DNA from: an uncultured Angelakisella sp.
GTDB taxonomy: Bacteria > Bacillota > Clostridia > Oscillospirales > Ruminococcaceae
Direction: 5' to 3'
NCBI GenBank assembly: GCA_910585535.1
Contig: CAJUFK010000139.1
Span: 1 to 7,893 of the forward strand
DNA length: 7,893 nucleotides
Shown: in pieces, positions 1-5,615 of the stretch
Layout of the letters: each line of letters opens with the position of its first letter
Position numbering within the stretch: the first letter of the stretch is position 1
The notes under the pieces: model-generated
What the model was told of the DNA's origin: nothing
Database searches by the model: none
What the model saw: only the letters and a program-made list of their open reading frames with translations
Position numbers and translations under genes: made by a program

Positions 1-312
1 AATGGTCACATTGTTCATGCTGAAGGGCTTGGCGACCTTCTTCATGCGCGGCGACCCATTCTCGTCCAGTTCCCCGCTGTCCACCAGCTCATACTCCCGG
101 CCAGGGATGTCGATCTGAACCGCATACCGGTCGCTGACCCCGAAGGTCAGAAAGCCCCGGGCATTCAGCCCAATGTCAATATGCACCGGGTCATCCCTCT
201 CATACTTGCTGAGATTCAGAACCATCTCGTCGTCGCCGAGATACACCTTTGTCCCGCTGACGCGCAGCTCCACCTTGTCGCCGCCCGTCTTTTCAACCAT
301 CTTTGCTGCCAT
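1..312 (-). CDS. Unrecognised tail-module protein, 3' end outside window
   Basis: The frame opens at ATG 312-310 and stays open for 104 codons to the left edge, so the C-terminus is missing. An AAGGAG site lies about 10 bases upstream (plus-strand 323-328). The start overlaps the stop of the preceding 55-residue gene as TAATG, which supports both the start and translational coupling. The visible protein begins MAAKMVEKTG, alternates charged and hydrophobic residues in the manner of beta strands (VELRVSGTKVYLGDDEMVLN; then FLTFGVSDRYAVQIDIPG), and has no signal peptide, membrane segment or cysteine. I do not recognise the family. Its place downstream of the baseplate genes in the same operon suggests a structural or tail-associated protein, but this is only positional inference. 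That it is a real gene is well supported; its function is unknown. Confidence 0.8.
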   Translation of the reverse strand, partial: MAAKMVEKTGGDKVELRVSGTKVYLGDDEMVLNLSKYERDDPVHIDIGLNARGFLTFGVSDRYAVQIDIPGREYELVDSGELDENGSPRMKKVAKPFSMNNVTI

Positions 313-479
313 TATCTCTGCACTCCTTTCTTTACTGCCTCATGGCATTTTTCCGCGATCAGCTCCGCCTGCTCCCGGGCCTCCCGGCCTGCCGTTCTCG
401 GATCGTGGCCGAAGTCCCTCAGTATCTGCCCCTGCCGTTCCCGGCGCTCATCGCTCTTGATAATAACCGCTGCTGCCAT
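312..479 (-). CDS. Small charged helical protein, 55 aa, unknown function
   Basis: ATG is at 479-477 and TAA at 314-312, giving 55 residues. The start overlaps the stop of the upstream gene as TAATG, and a GGGAGGG site lies 8 bases upstream (plus-strand 488-494). The stop overlaps the next ATG in the same way, so the gene is wedged exactly between two coupled neighbours; this is the main argument that it is real. The protein starts MAAAVIIKSDERRERQ, contains RDFGHDPRTAG in the middle, and ends in a helix-prone segment (REAREQAELIAEKCHEAVKK). It is rich in Arg, Glu and Ala with one cysteine and no membrane segment. It sits where PBSX has the small gene xkdX, but I see no XkdX-like sequence. 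A structural accessory or small regulatory role is possible; none can be assigned. Confidence 0.75.
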   Translation of the reverse strand: MAAAVIIKSDERRERQGQILRDFGHDPRTAGREAREQAELIAEKCHEAVKKGVQR

Positions 480-922
480 TACAACATCCCTCCCTGCACA
501 TAGTAACGGAGCTTCACATTCTTTGCGCTCCCGGTATAGCGGATTTTGAAACCGTTGAGGGCCTTGTCATAGACCTCGATGTCCCCGACCATGCCGTCCG
601 CACTGATCACTTCGACCCACACGCGATACTCCAGCGTGTCCCTTTCATGCGACAGCGCAACCGTCTTTTCGCTGTTGTTGAAGGGGTAGGCCAGATTATT
701 CGTCAGGCTGATCTCTTTGATCTCACCCTCCAGGTCGGCCAGGGTGCGCTGGTGCTGCATGATATGCTGCAGCAGATAGGCCCCCAGGATATTCCCGGCC
801 AGGATGCCGGTCTCCATGTTGTAAAACTGTTTCCGGCTCAGTGGCGTTCCTTCCTGGATCAGCTCACCGCTTTCCTCATCGTAAATATCGTCCTCCCAGG
901 ACGTCGGATTGTAGATGTTCAT
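479..922 (-). CDS. Short fibre-like phage structural protein, 147 aa
   Basis: ATG 922-920 is preceded by a near-perfect GGAGGTGA site that lies inside the end of the previous gene; the stop TAA is 481-479. Residues 1-40 (MNIYNPTSWEDD, then EGTPLSRKQFYNMETGI at about 24-40) resemble the N-terminal segment found on many Bacillota phage fibre and structural proteins, where a 'GTPLN..N.N.ME.GI' type motif is common. Residues 35-72 look helical, possibly a short coiled coil. Residues 76-147 look beta-rich (EYRVWVEVISADGMVGDIEV, then NGFKIRYTGSAKNVKLRYYV) and end in GGML. At 147 residues it lacks a long shaft, so it is more like a fibre base, adaptor or miniature fibre than a full receptor-binding fibre. 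It follows the baseplate genes, the usual place for fibres. The structural assignment is moderately safe; the fibre role is inferred. Confidence 0.65.
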   Translation of the reverse strand: MNIYNPTSWEDDIYDEESGELIQEGTPLSRKQFYNMETGILAGNILGAYLLQHIMQHQRTLADLEGEIKEISLTNNLAYPFNNSEKTVALSHERDTLEYRVWVEVISADGMVGDIEVYDKALNGFKIRYTGSAKNVKLRYYVQGGML

Positions 923-1261
923 TTAGCTCTCACCTCCTGTTGTTATGGGTGCATCCGGGTCTTCCACCTCAACGAAGGTGTAGGCGAACACCGAATAGAT
1001 GCCCTTGGTGCGCGGCTTGGTAAAAGTCCGGGCCGCGATTGCGATAATGTCCCCATCCTTGTCAACCAGGGAAATGTCCTCCACTTCCCCGATGACGCTG
1101 TCGTCCAGGTAGACATATATCTTGATCTTGTTTCCCTCCACATCCGCCTTGAAGATGGAGACCTTCTTCTTTACCCCGCCCTCAAGGAAGGTTGCATAGG
1201 CAAGGGAATCCCGCAGCCGCAAAAGCTGCTTATTGATACCCACCGGCGTCAATGTCTTCAT
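923..1261 (-). CDS. Small phage structural protein, 112 aa
   Basis: ATG 1261-1259 has an AAAGGAG site about 10 bases upstream; the stop TAA at 925-923 directly abuts the next start. The upstream gene ends 6 bases before this one begins. Residues 1-25 (MKTLTPVGINKQLLRLRDSL) look helical. Residues about 28-100 look like a single beta-rich domain with VSIFKADVEGNKIKIYVYLD, EVEDISLVDKDGDIIA, and KPRTKGIYSVFAYTFVEVE. The last dozen residues are acidic or flexible. There is no signal peptide or membrane segment. The strand-rich pattern and the location between the gpI-like gene and the fibre-like gene suggest a baseplate or fibre-attachment component. I cannot name the family, and no enzyme motif is visible. 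Confidence 0.6.
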   Translation of the reverse strand: MKTLTPVGINKQLLRLRDSLAYATFLEGGVKKKVSIFKADVEGNKIKIYVYLDDSVIGEVEDISLVDKDGDIIAIAARTFTKPRTKGIYSVFAYTFVEVEDPDAPITTGGES

Positions 1262-1267
1262 AGTCTG

Positions 1268-2314
1268 TCACTCCTTTCTCTGGCCCGCCCGCCGCTGTCC
1301 GCTGCGCGGATAACCGACAAGCCCGACCGTTAATTCCTGCGCCTCCAGCAGCCCGGCAGACCCGACCCTGCCATTGTCCTGGCCTTGGGCCAGCCTGGTC
1401 GTTCCGCTGAGGATATAGGCAAATTCCCCGGTCCCCAGCTCCACCTCCTCATGTAGTAATGACGCTGCGCCTCTGCCATTGTCTATCCCTTGGGATAGCC
1501 GCATCGCGCCGCTGAGGATATAAGCGAAACGCCCCTCCCGATAGGCCCTGCGAAGCTCCGAGAGGCTTGCAAGCATCCTGCCGCCTATGACATCCCCTTT
1601 GATATAAGGCGGCTCCTGCGCCCGCAGCGTGCCGCACAGCGCATAATGAAAGCCCCGGTTGTCGTAGCGGATGGAAAGGACAGCCCGGCTCCCCAGCAGA
1701 TAACCCACATGGTTGTTTTTGTAGGGGTACTGCCCGCATTTCCAGCGCCCGCAGATCGGGAAGATATAAAACCCCGACCTATACCGTTCCCGGATTTCAA
1801 CGATGTTGCGCTCCTCAATACCGTAGAAAGGCTTGGAACTGGCCTCCTTGACCTTCATCACCTCCCCGTCAATGACCGCGATGTCGTTGACGCCGGAGGG
1901 ATATTTGCCACCCAGAAAGATGATAAACTCGGCCCAGCGTCCCGGGTCGTGGAGAGCCATACGCTCGATATAGCTATGTTCATATCCCAGCGCCGCCAAC
2001 GCCAGCAGGATGCCTTGTTCCGTTCCGGCCTTCTCCGCGATCAGTGCCTTCATGGAAAGCCGCGTCCGGTATCCCTCGACCGTTTCCCCCTTCAGCCTGG
2101 CCATGTCCCGGTCTTTTCCGTGTTCGGCCAGCATGATCTCGCTGGCGCTGGCCACCATGCTTTCCTCCCGTACACGGAAGATGTCCTCTTTTGTATCGTC
2201 GAACAGCCGCCCGATGACCCGGAAAAAGATGTAAAACTGATTCGCTGCCTGCTTGATCTTCTTGAGGGGCGTGAAAAGCAAGCTGTACATATAGTCGCAA
2301 AACTTCTCGAACAC
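1268..2314 (-). CDS. gpI/XkdU-like baseplate wedge tail protein with C-terminal repeats
   Basis: The start is GTG 2314-2312, with AAGGAGG (plus-strand 2322-2328) 7 bases upstream; an internal ATG at codon 9 lacks such a site. Residues 1-60 look helical, and residues about 63-115 (LAEHGKDRDMARLKGETVEG, then RTRLSMKALIAEKAGTEQGI, LALAALGYE) resemble the N-terminal region of P2 gpI / PBSX XkdU baseplate proteins, where a 'T.E.YR.RL' segment precedes small helices. Position right after baseplate J matches gpJ-gpI and XkdT-XkdU. Residues 120-180 form a second domain. From residue 182 the protein becomes a series of repeats centred on CG or SG motifs. At 348 residues it is longer than gpI or XkdU (about 180-200), the excess being largely the repeat region. 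A baseplate wedge role is likely; the repeats may anchor fibres or contact the cell surface, which is speculation. Confidence 0.72.
   Translation of the reverse strand: MFEKFCDYMYSLLFTPLKKIKQAANQFYIFFRVIGRLFDDTKEDIFRVREESMVASASEIMLAEHGKDRDMARLKGETVEGYRTRLSMKALIAEKAGTEQGILLALAALGYEHSYIERMALHDPGRWAEFIIFLGGKYPSGVNDIAVIDGEVMKVKEASSKPFYGIEERNIVEIRERYRSGFYIFPICGRWKCGQYPYKNNHVGYLLGSRAVLSIRYDNRGFHYALCGTLRAQEPPYIKGDVIGGRMLASLSELRRAYREGRFAYILSGAMRLSQGIDNGRGAASLLHEEVELGTGEFAYILSGTTRLAQGQDNGRVGSAGLLEAQELTVGLVGYPRSGQRRAGQRKE
1277..1771 (-). repeat. Five-copy protein repeat encoded in the 3' half of the gpI-like gene
   Basis: Within residues 182-346 of the gpI-like protein, units align on a CG or SG pair: C188-G189, C227-G228, S268-G269, S303-G304 and S338-G339, giving spacings of 39, 41, 35 and 35 residues. 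Units 3 and 4 are closest: both begin FAYILSG, then have R, then Q-G and DNGR. The fifth copy (GYPRSGQRRAGQ) is degenerate and truncated by the stop codon. At DNA level, plus-strand 1371-1423 and 1476-1528 match clearly with a 105-base period, including the identical run ccgctgaggatata at 1404 and 1509. Units 1 and 2 are diverged and carry cysteines instead of serines. Confidence 0.8.
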
Positions 2315-2315
2315 C

Positions 2316-3446
2316 TTAGACCCTCCTTGCCGTGACCGTCACCTTGCCCAAAACAATCACCTTGTCGCTATCCAGCAGCACATCCTCCTCCGGCTCTGTA
2401 ACCTTGACATTGCGGATGTCCGGCAGCTTATCTTTCAGCTCGAAGATGATGTCGGCATGGGTCAATTCGTTGAGGCTGCGCCCCTTGCTGATCCGCAGCA
2501 GCTCCGCGATGACCGACGCCACCCGCTCCTCAATGCCGCTGGAGTCTATCATCTCGGGTACCGTGATACTTACCGTGACATCCTGCTCGACGGTGGTGGA
2601 GCTTTTTACCAGAAGGTCGTCATAGGGGCCTCGGATGCTCTCCGCCGCTTTCTTTACATCCGCCAGCAGCCCCTCCGTCGCCTCGCCAGCGGTGCCGGTT
2701 ACAATGATGTCAACCGTCCCCTGGCCACGGGGATGAAGGTCGTGGACATTGACGAACAGAACCCCGGGGACGCCTTCGCAGACATTCTTGTATTTGTCCC
2801 GGATCGGCAGGGTAGACAGCTCCGCCCAGGAGCCGAGCGTCCTTGCCCGGAGGCTCTCATAGTCCTCGATGTCGGCCCCCTCCCGGATGATCCAGCCAGA
2901 GAGGTTTTCGATCTTGTCGATGCCCTCGATGTGCGTCAGGCTCTTGGTGATCTGGCCGGGCGGCACATTGTACCGCGCCCCGTCCTTCTCCGACTCAACG
3001 ACCACCACGCCGGAAAGCGCACCTTGCTGCAGGACGGTGTTTTCCAGCGCGAAGTAACGCAGCTCCTCGCCGTTGATGTCCCGGATGGTCTTGAAGATAT
3101 GGCCTTTTGGTATCTTGACCGCGTCCCCGCTGGCCTCCCGGCTGATGGTCACATAGCCCCGGGTCTTCACGGCATCCTTGCGCTTCTTGGAAAAATCCGC
3201 CGCCTTCAGCTCCATCCAGACACCGTCCGCGTGGCTGACAAACATATTGTTCAGCACCTCGCGCAGCAGCCCGATCAGCTCGATCCGTATCTGCAGGGCG
3301 ATCATCAGAAGGTGATAGAAGATGCCCCCGGAGCTGAAATTCGTGATTACAAAGCCCTCCTTCTTCAGCTCGGCTATTTTTTCCTCCTTCAGCTCCTCCA
3401 GCTCCGGGACGGGAAGGATTTTGTCCAGTACCTTTTTATCAATCAA
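2316..3446 (-). CDS. Baseplate J-like protein
   Basis: The frame uses TTG 3446-3444; the first internal ATG is codon 48, which would remove conserved sequence, and GGAGGT (plus-strand 3455-3460) lies 8 bases upstream, so TTG is preferred. The protein is 376 residues, normal for the P2 gpJ / Mu gp47 / PBSX XkdT family. Family-like features in order: a helical N-terminus (1-80); KTRGYVTISR and VKIPKGHIFKT (about 94-119), the typical 'G.v.i....v.IP.G..F.T' pattern; YNVPPGQIT (159-167); the EDYESLRARTL segment (194-204); GTVDIIV (243-249); and a final alpha/beta domain ending VTVTARRV. It builds the outer part of baseplate wedges with the gp25-like and gpI-like proteins encoded on either side. 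The gene overlaps the preceding one by 8 bases and is separated by one base from the next. No cysteine-rich or enzymatic region is visible. Confidence 0.9.
   Translation of the reverse strand: MIDKKVLDKILPVPELEELKEEKIAELKKEGFVITNFSSGGIFYHLLMIALQIRIELIGLLREVLNNMFVSHADGVWMELKAADFSKKRKDAVKTRGYVTISREASGDAVKIPKGHIFKTIRDINGEELRYFALENTVLQQGALSGVVVVESEKDGARYNVPPGQITKSLTHIEGIDKIENLSGWIIREGADIEDYESLRARTLGSWAELSTLPIRDKYKNVCEGVPGVLFVNVHDLHPRGQGTVDIIVTGTAGEATEGLLADVKKAAESIRGPYDDLLVKSSTTVEQDVTVSITVPEMIDSSGIEERVASVIAELLRISKGRSLNELTHADIIFELKDKLPDIRNVKVTEPEEDVLLDSDKVIVLGKVTVTARRV
2322..2328 (-). promoter_or_regulatory. Ribosome binding site deciding the GTG start of the gpI-like gene
   Basis: AAGGAGG on the minus strand, 7 bases before GTG 2314-2312. 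It is encoded by the last sense codons of baseplate J (the Ala-Arg-Arg-Val end), and only one base separates the J stop codon from this GTG. Confidence 0.75.
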
Positions 3447-3852
3447 TAAGTTTTACCTCCACTCTCACGCGGTCAATGGCCACCTCTATCTGCTGTTCCT
3501 CCTCGCTTCCCGAAAACTGGAAGCGTACAAGTATCTGAAGGATGTCCTCGCTGAACAGAAATTCGGTGGTCACTGTGTCCGCCTTGATCTCAGACCGCCG
3601 CCGCAGCTTCTCTTTGATTCGCTCCCCGATTTCCAGCCGGGTCATTTCATCGTCCTCTGCCTGGATAAATTCCAGCAGGCCCCAGCCCCATTCCTCGTCG
3701 TAGAACAGCTCCCCGGGCTGGGTGATCGCCTCCAGCCGGATGTCCTGCAGAAAGCAATCCACGCCGGAACAGGCGGGGGCGTCGCCGGTGCTGGCCTGGG
3801 TGAGCTGCCAGTCATCATCCAGCCGGATGTCGGTATCGTTTATTCCTGCCAT
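3439..3852 (-). CDS. gp25/GPW/XkdS-like baseplate wedge protein
   Basis: ATG 3852-3850 overlaps the upstream stop as TAATG and has GGGGAGGT several bases upstream; the stop TGA is 3441-3439. At 137 residues the length fits T4 gp25, P2 gpW and PBSX XkdS. Supporting segments are GELFYDEEWGWGLLEFI (about 47-63), a helix EIGERIKEKLRRR (74-86), and a beta-rich C-terminus (TEFLFSEDILQILVRFQFSG, then IEVAIDRVRVEVKLID). Gene order (spike, this, J, I) is the classic wedge cluster. gp25-family proteins seat the first sheath ring, so this gene argues for a contractile tail. The EPR tripeptide often seen in gp25 relatives is not present; the equivalent stretch after the helix reads RRRSEIKADTV. Confidence 0.8.
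   Translation of the reverse strand: MAGINDTDIRLDDDWQLTQASTGDAPACSGVDCFLQDIRLEAITQPGELFYDEEWGWGLLEFIQAEDDEMTRLEIGERIKEKLRRRSEIKADTVTTEFLFSEDILQILVRFQFSGSEEEQQIEVAIDRVRVEVKLID
3455..3460 (-). promoter_or_regulatory. Ribosome binding site deciding the TTG start of baseplate J
   Basis: GGAGGT on the minus strand, 8 bases before TTG 3446-3444. It lies inside the end of the gp25-like gene, whose stop is downstream of the TTG, so J translation is probably coupled to its neighbour. No ATG or GTG near the site gives a comparable open frame. Confidence 0.75.
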
Positions 3853-4217
3853 TATCCTACCTCCCCGATGATGAAGGGGGCCAGCTCTCCATAGAGCAGG
3901 GCCACCACTGCAATACCCCCGGCCTTGATCTGGATTTTCGACTTGACCCCCGGAATCTCGGGATAGCGGGAATCAGGGTCGCCGTCCTTGGTTAGAATCT
4001 TCAGATTGTACTCGAACCACTTCCCGGTGATCTTTGCCTCAAAGGTGCTGCCGCTGTCTTTGTTCTCTACCACCAGCTCGTCGTATTCGTACTCGTCACC
4101 CAGCGGGGTGGCTTTCGTGACCTGCGCCTTCATAATGGCGGGGAGCTGCACCTGCGGGTATTCCTCGGAAAGTTTTTTGTCGATGATGTCCTGCACCATC
4201 TTCTCAATCGGCCCCAT
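3852..4217 (-). CDS. Small OB-fold baseplate spike/hub protein, XkdR or gpV-like
   Basis: ATG 4217-4215 is preceded by a purine run with AAAGGGGGG close upstream, a weaker site than its neighbours have. It starts 21 bases after the hub gene ends, the largest gap in the window. The 121-residue product opens with a helix (MGPIEKMVQDIIDKKLSEEY) followed by a beta-rich region. The C-terminal part, RYPEIPGVKSKIQIKAGGIA then VVALLYGELAPFIIGEVG, has the pattern of the OB-fold domain in gpV/gp5-type spike proteins and in the short XkdR-like proteins of Bacillota prophages. The position between hub and gp25-like genes matches XkdR and gpV. The protein stops right after the OB-like region, so there is no beta-helical needle and no lysozyme domain. 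It probably plugs the tail tip below the hub. Confidence 0.75.
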   Translation of the reverse strand: MGPIEKMVQDIIDKKLSEEYPQVQLPAIMKAQVTKATPLGDEYEYDELVVENKDSGSTFEAKITGKWFEYNLKILTKDGDPDSRYPEIPGVKSKIQIKAGGIAVVALLYGELAPFIIGEVG

Positions 4218-4238
4218 ACAAGCCCCCCTTTCTCTTAG

Positions 4239-4997
4239 TCAAAAGCTGATATAGGTACGGATGAATCCCGTCTCGTTGGTACGGAAAACCACCTTTTTTA
4301 CCTCGAACTCCCCCGATACCTTGGGATGCGTGACGCTGATTTTATGGGAGTGCTTCACGAAAGGGGCCGAAACGGTCTCCAGCTCCCAGAGGCCCAGCGG
4401 CTTATCCAGGGAAATGATGTTGACCCCGTACTCGAAGCTGTAGGTCTTTTCCTGCTCCGGCTTTTCGCCCCAATAGAAAACACCTCCCGAAAAGAAAAAC
4501 CTGTTCTTGATGCCCCAGATCGTGCCGATCTCCTTGATGACCGAGATGACATTCTTCTGGGCGATAGGCACGACCGCCCGGGGCTGATAAATGGTATCCG
4601 AGAGCTTTGCTTCTGTGACCCCGGCCTGGGCCAGACAATAGGAGATGACCTCCTGCGGCGTGGCATCCAAAAAGGTGTTGGAGATGGTGGTCTCCTCCAG
4701 AAGCAGCATCTTGTCCTTTAAGACGATCTCGTCCTTATAGCCGCCCCCGTTATAACCGCCCGGGGCAACATAGCCCTCGAAAACGGTATCCAGCACGCCG
4801 TTATAGCCCAAAAGTATCTGTCCCGGCTCCTTGTCGCCGACGCTGATATTGGCCTGGAACTGCGGGGTAAAGCGTACCTTTGCCCAATCAAAATAGCTGT
4901 CCTGGTCGGAGTAGACCTCTACCTCGACCCCCTTGTTCAGCATATAGCCGCCCAGGACGGCGCTGATCTCCGGGTAAAATAACTCCTCTGTATCCAT
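4239..4997 (-). CDS. Baseplate hub protein, gpD/gp27/XkdQ-like
   Basis: ATG 4997-4995 has GAGGAG about 5-6 bases upstream; the stop TGA is 4241-4239. The 252-residue product shows the pattern of late-control gpD / Mu gp44 / XkdQ hubs: an early strand region (VEVEVYSDQDSYFDWAKVRF, about 24-43), VFEGYVAPGG (72-81), IVLKDKMLLLEE (91-102), a helical segment NTFLDATPQEVISYCLAQAG (107-126), VISVIKEIGTIWGIKNRFFF (150-169) with GGVFYWGE after it, and a strand-rich end finishing GFIRTYISF. It is shorter than P2 gpD (about 390) and XkdQ (about 320). Hub trimers adapt the six-fold tail tube to the three-fold spike, and the spike candidate is the next gene. No frameshift or enzymatic motif is visible. 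Confidence 0.8.
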   Translation of the reverse strand: MDTEELFYPEISAVLGGYMLNKGVEVEVYSDQDSYFDWAKVRFTPQFQANISVGDKEPGQILLGYNGVLDTVFEGYVAPGGYNGGGYKDEIVLKDKMLLLEETTISNTFLDATPQEVISYCLAQAGVTEAKLSDTIYQPRAVVPIAQKNVISVIKEIGTIWGIKNRFFFSGGVFYWGEKPEQEKTYSFEYGVNIISLDKPLGLWELETVSAPFVKHSHKISVTHPKVSGEFEVKKVVFRTNETGFIRTYISF

Positions 4998-5006
4998 ATC
5001 GTCTCC

Positions 5007-5612
5007 TCAATAGGGCATGGCCTTGACCGTTGCCAGGTGCTTTCCCCCCTTGGCGGTATCCCGTGCAGGGGATTTTCCCAAAGCAACCGGTGCCTTGCCT
5101 CTGTTTCCCAGGTAGCTCTGGTATCCCGCCTTGAGGTTGCTCCTGGCGGCGGAAGTGGCTGCGGCTGCAGCCGCCCCCGTTGACCCGCTGGCAGACTTGG
5201 AGGCGGTGATCGTCATGACAGTGTATTCCCAAAACTCCAGCGTCACGACGATCTGCCCTTTCTTGTTCTCCGCCTTGTGGGTGAGCTGTTTGAAAATGAC
5301 CTGTTTCACGCCCCGCACGGCGGTATGGCTGTTTATGATCTTGTGGACGGTGGGCTTCTCCTGGCCGGATGTCCGAAAAATCTGCTGTATCGTTTCCAGC
5401 TTTTCCAGCTTGCCCATATCCGGGCCGTCTTCCAGGATCAGCTCAATATTCACTTTTACATCGTCATAGCCGGTCGCCTGCTTGGGCTTCTTGCTCTGCC
5501 CCTCCACCTCCTGCTCGTCAACGATTGCGTCGCCTTTTACTTCAATGCTTTTGAAAACGCCGGGAAGGATGACGGAGTCGATCTTCACAGTGCTTTCATC
5601 GGTGTATATCAT
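5007..5612 (-). CDS. Hub-associated tail protein in XkdP position, without LysM
   Basis: ATG 5612-5610 has AGGAGGAGGG about 7 bases upstream; it begins 3 bases after the tape measure stop and ends 9 bases before the hub gene. The 201-residue protein has an N-terminal beta-rich domain (about 1-136) with VKIDSVILPGVFKSIEVKGD, the segment GYDDVKVNIELILEDG (48-63), a helix KLEKLETIQQIFR (68-80), VHKIINSHTAVRGVKQVIF (89-107) and VVTLEFWEYTVM (122-133). An Ala/Ser/Gly linker (about 137-157) follows, then a basic tail rich in Gly, Lys and Arg. Genes between tape measure and hub in PBSX-like modules encode XkdP or related proteins that usually end in a LysM peptidoglycan-binding domain; none is visible here. 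It likely joins the tube end to the hub. The role is inferred mostly from position. Confidence 0.65.
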   Translation of the reverse strand: MIYTDESTVKIDSVILPGVFKSIEVKGDAIVDEQEVEGQSKKPKQATGYDDVKVNIELILEDGPDMGKLEKLETIQQIFRTSGQEKPTVHKIINSHTAVRGVKQVIFKQLTHKAENKKGQIVVTLEFWEYTVMTITASKSASGSTGAAAAAATSAARSNLKAGYQSYLGNRGKAPVALGKSPARDTAKGGKHLATVKAMPY

Positions 5613-5615
5613 CCG

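Noticed and set aside
173..549. Overlapping plus-strand open frames at the left end, which look like the only genes at 312-479.
   Set aside because: The minus strand has a 55-codon gene with ribosome binding site and TAATG junctions at both ends; the plus-strand frames are Ser/Pro/Leu-rich shadows.
647..1333. A 228-codon plus-strand open frame spanning two minus-strand genes.
   Set aside because: It runs antisense across a gene junction with well-placed ribosome binding sites on the other strand and shows no recognisable domain.
1277..1771. The repeat array as a CRISPR or a regulatory DNA repeat.
   Set aside because: The repeats are in frame, multiples of three, conserved best at protein level, and lie inside a coding region; there are no uniform repeats with unique spacers.
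1646..2335. A 229-codon plus-strand open frame antisense to the gpI-like gene.
   Set aside because: Shadow of the minus-strand gene, which has a proper ribosome binding site, tight spacing to its neighbours and family features.
2457..3449. A 330-codon plus-strand open frame antisense to baseplate J.
   Set aside because: It covers nearly the same bases as a confidently identified J gene, has low-complexity composition typical of a reverse-frame shadow in GC-rich DNA, and has no family resemblance.
4998..5006. Possible promoter or terminator in the short gaps between genes.
   Set aside because: Gaps are 21 bases or less and contain ribosome binding sites; no hairpin followed by a T run and no promoter-like pair was seen in them.
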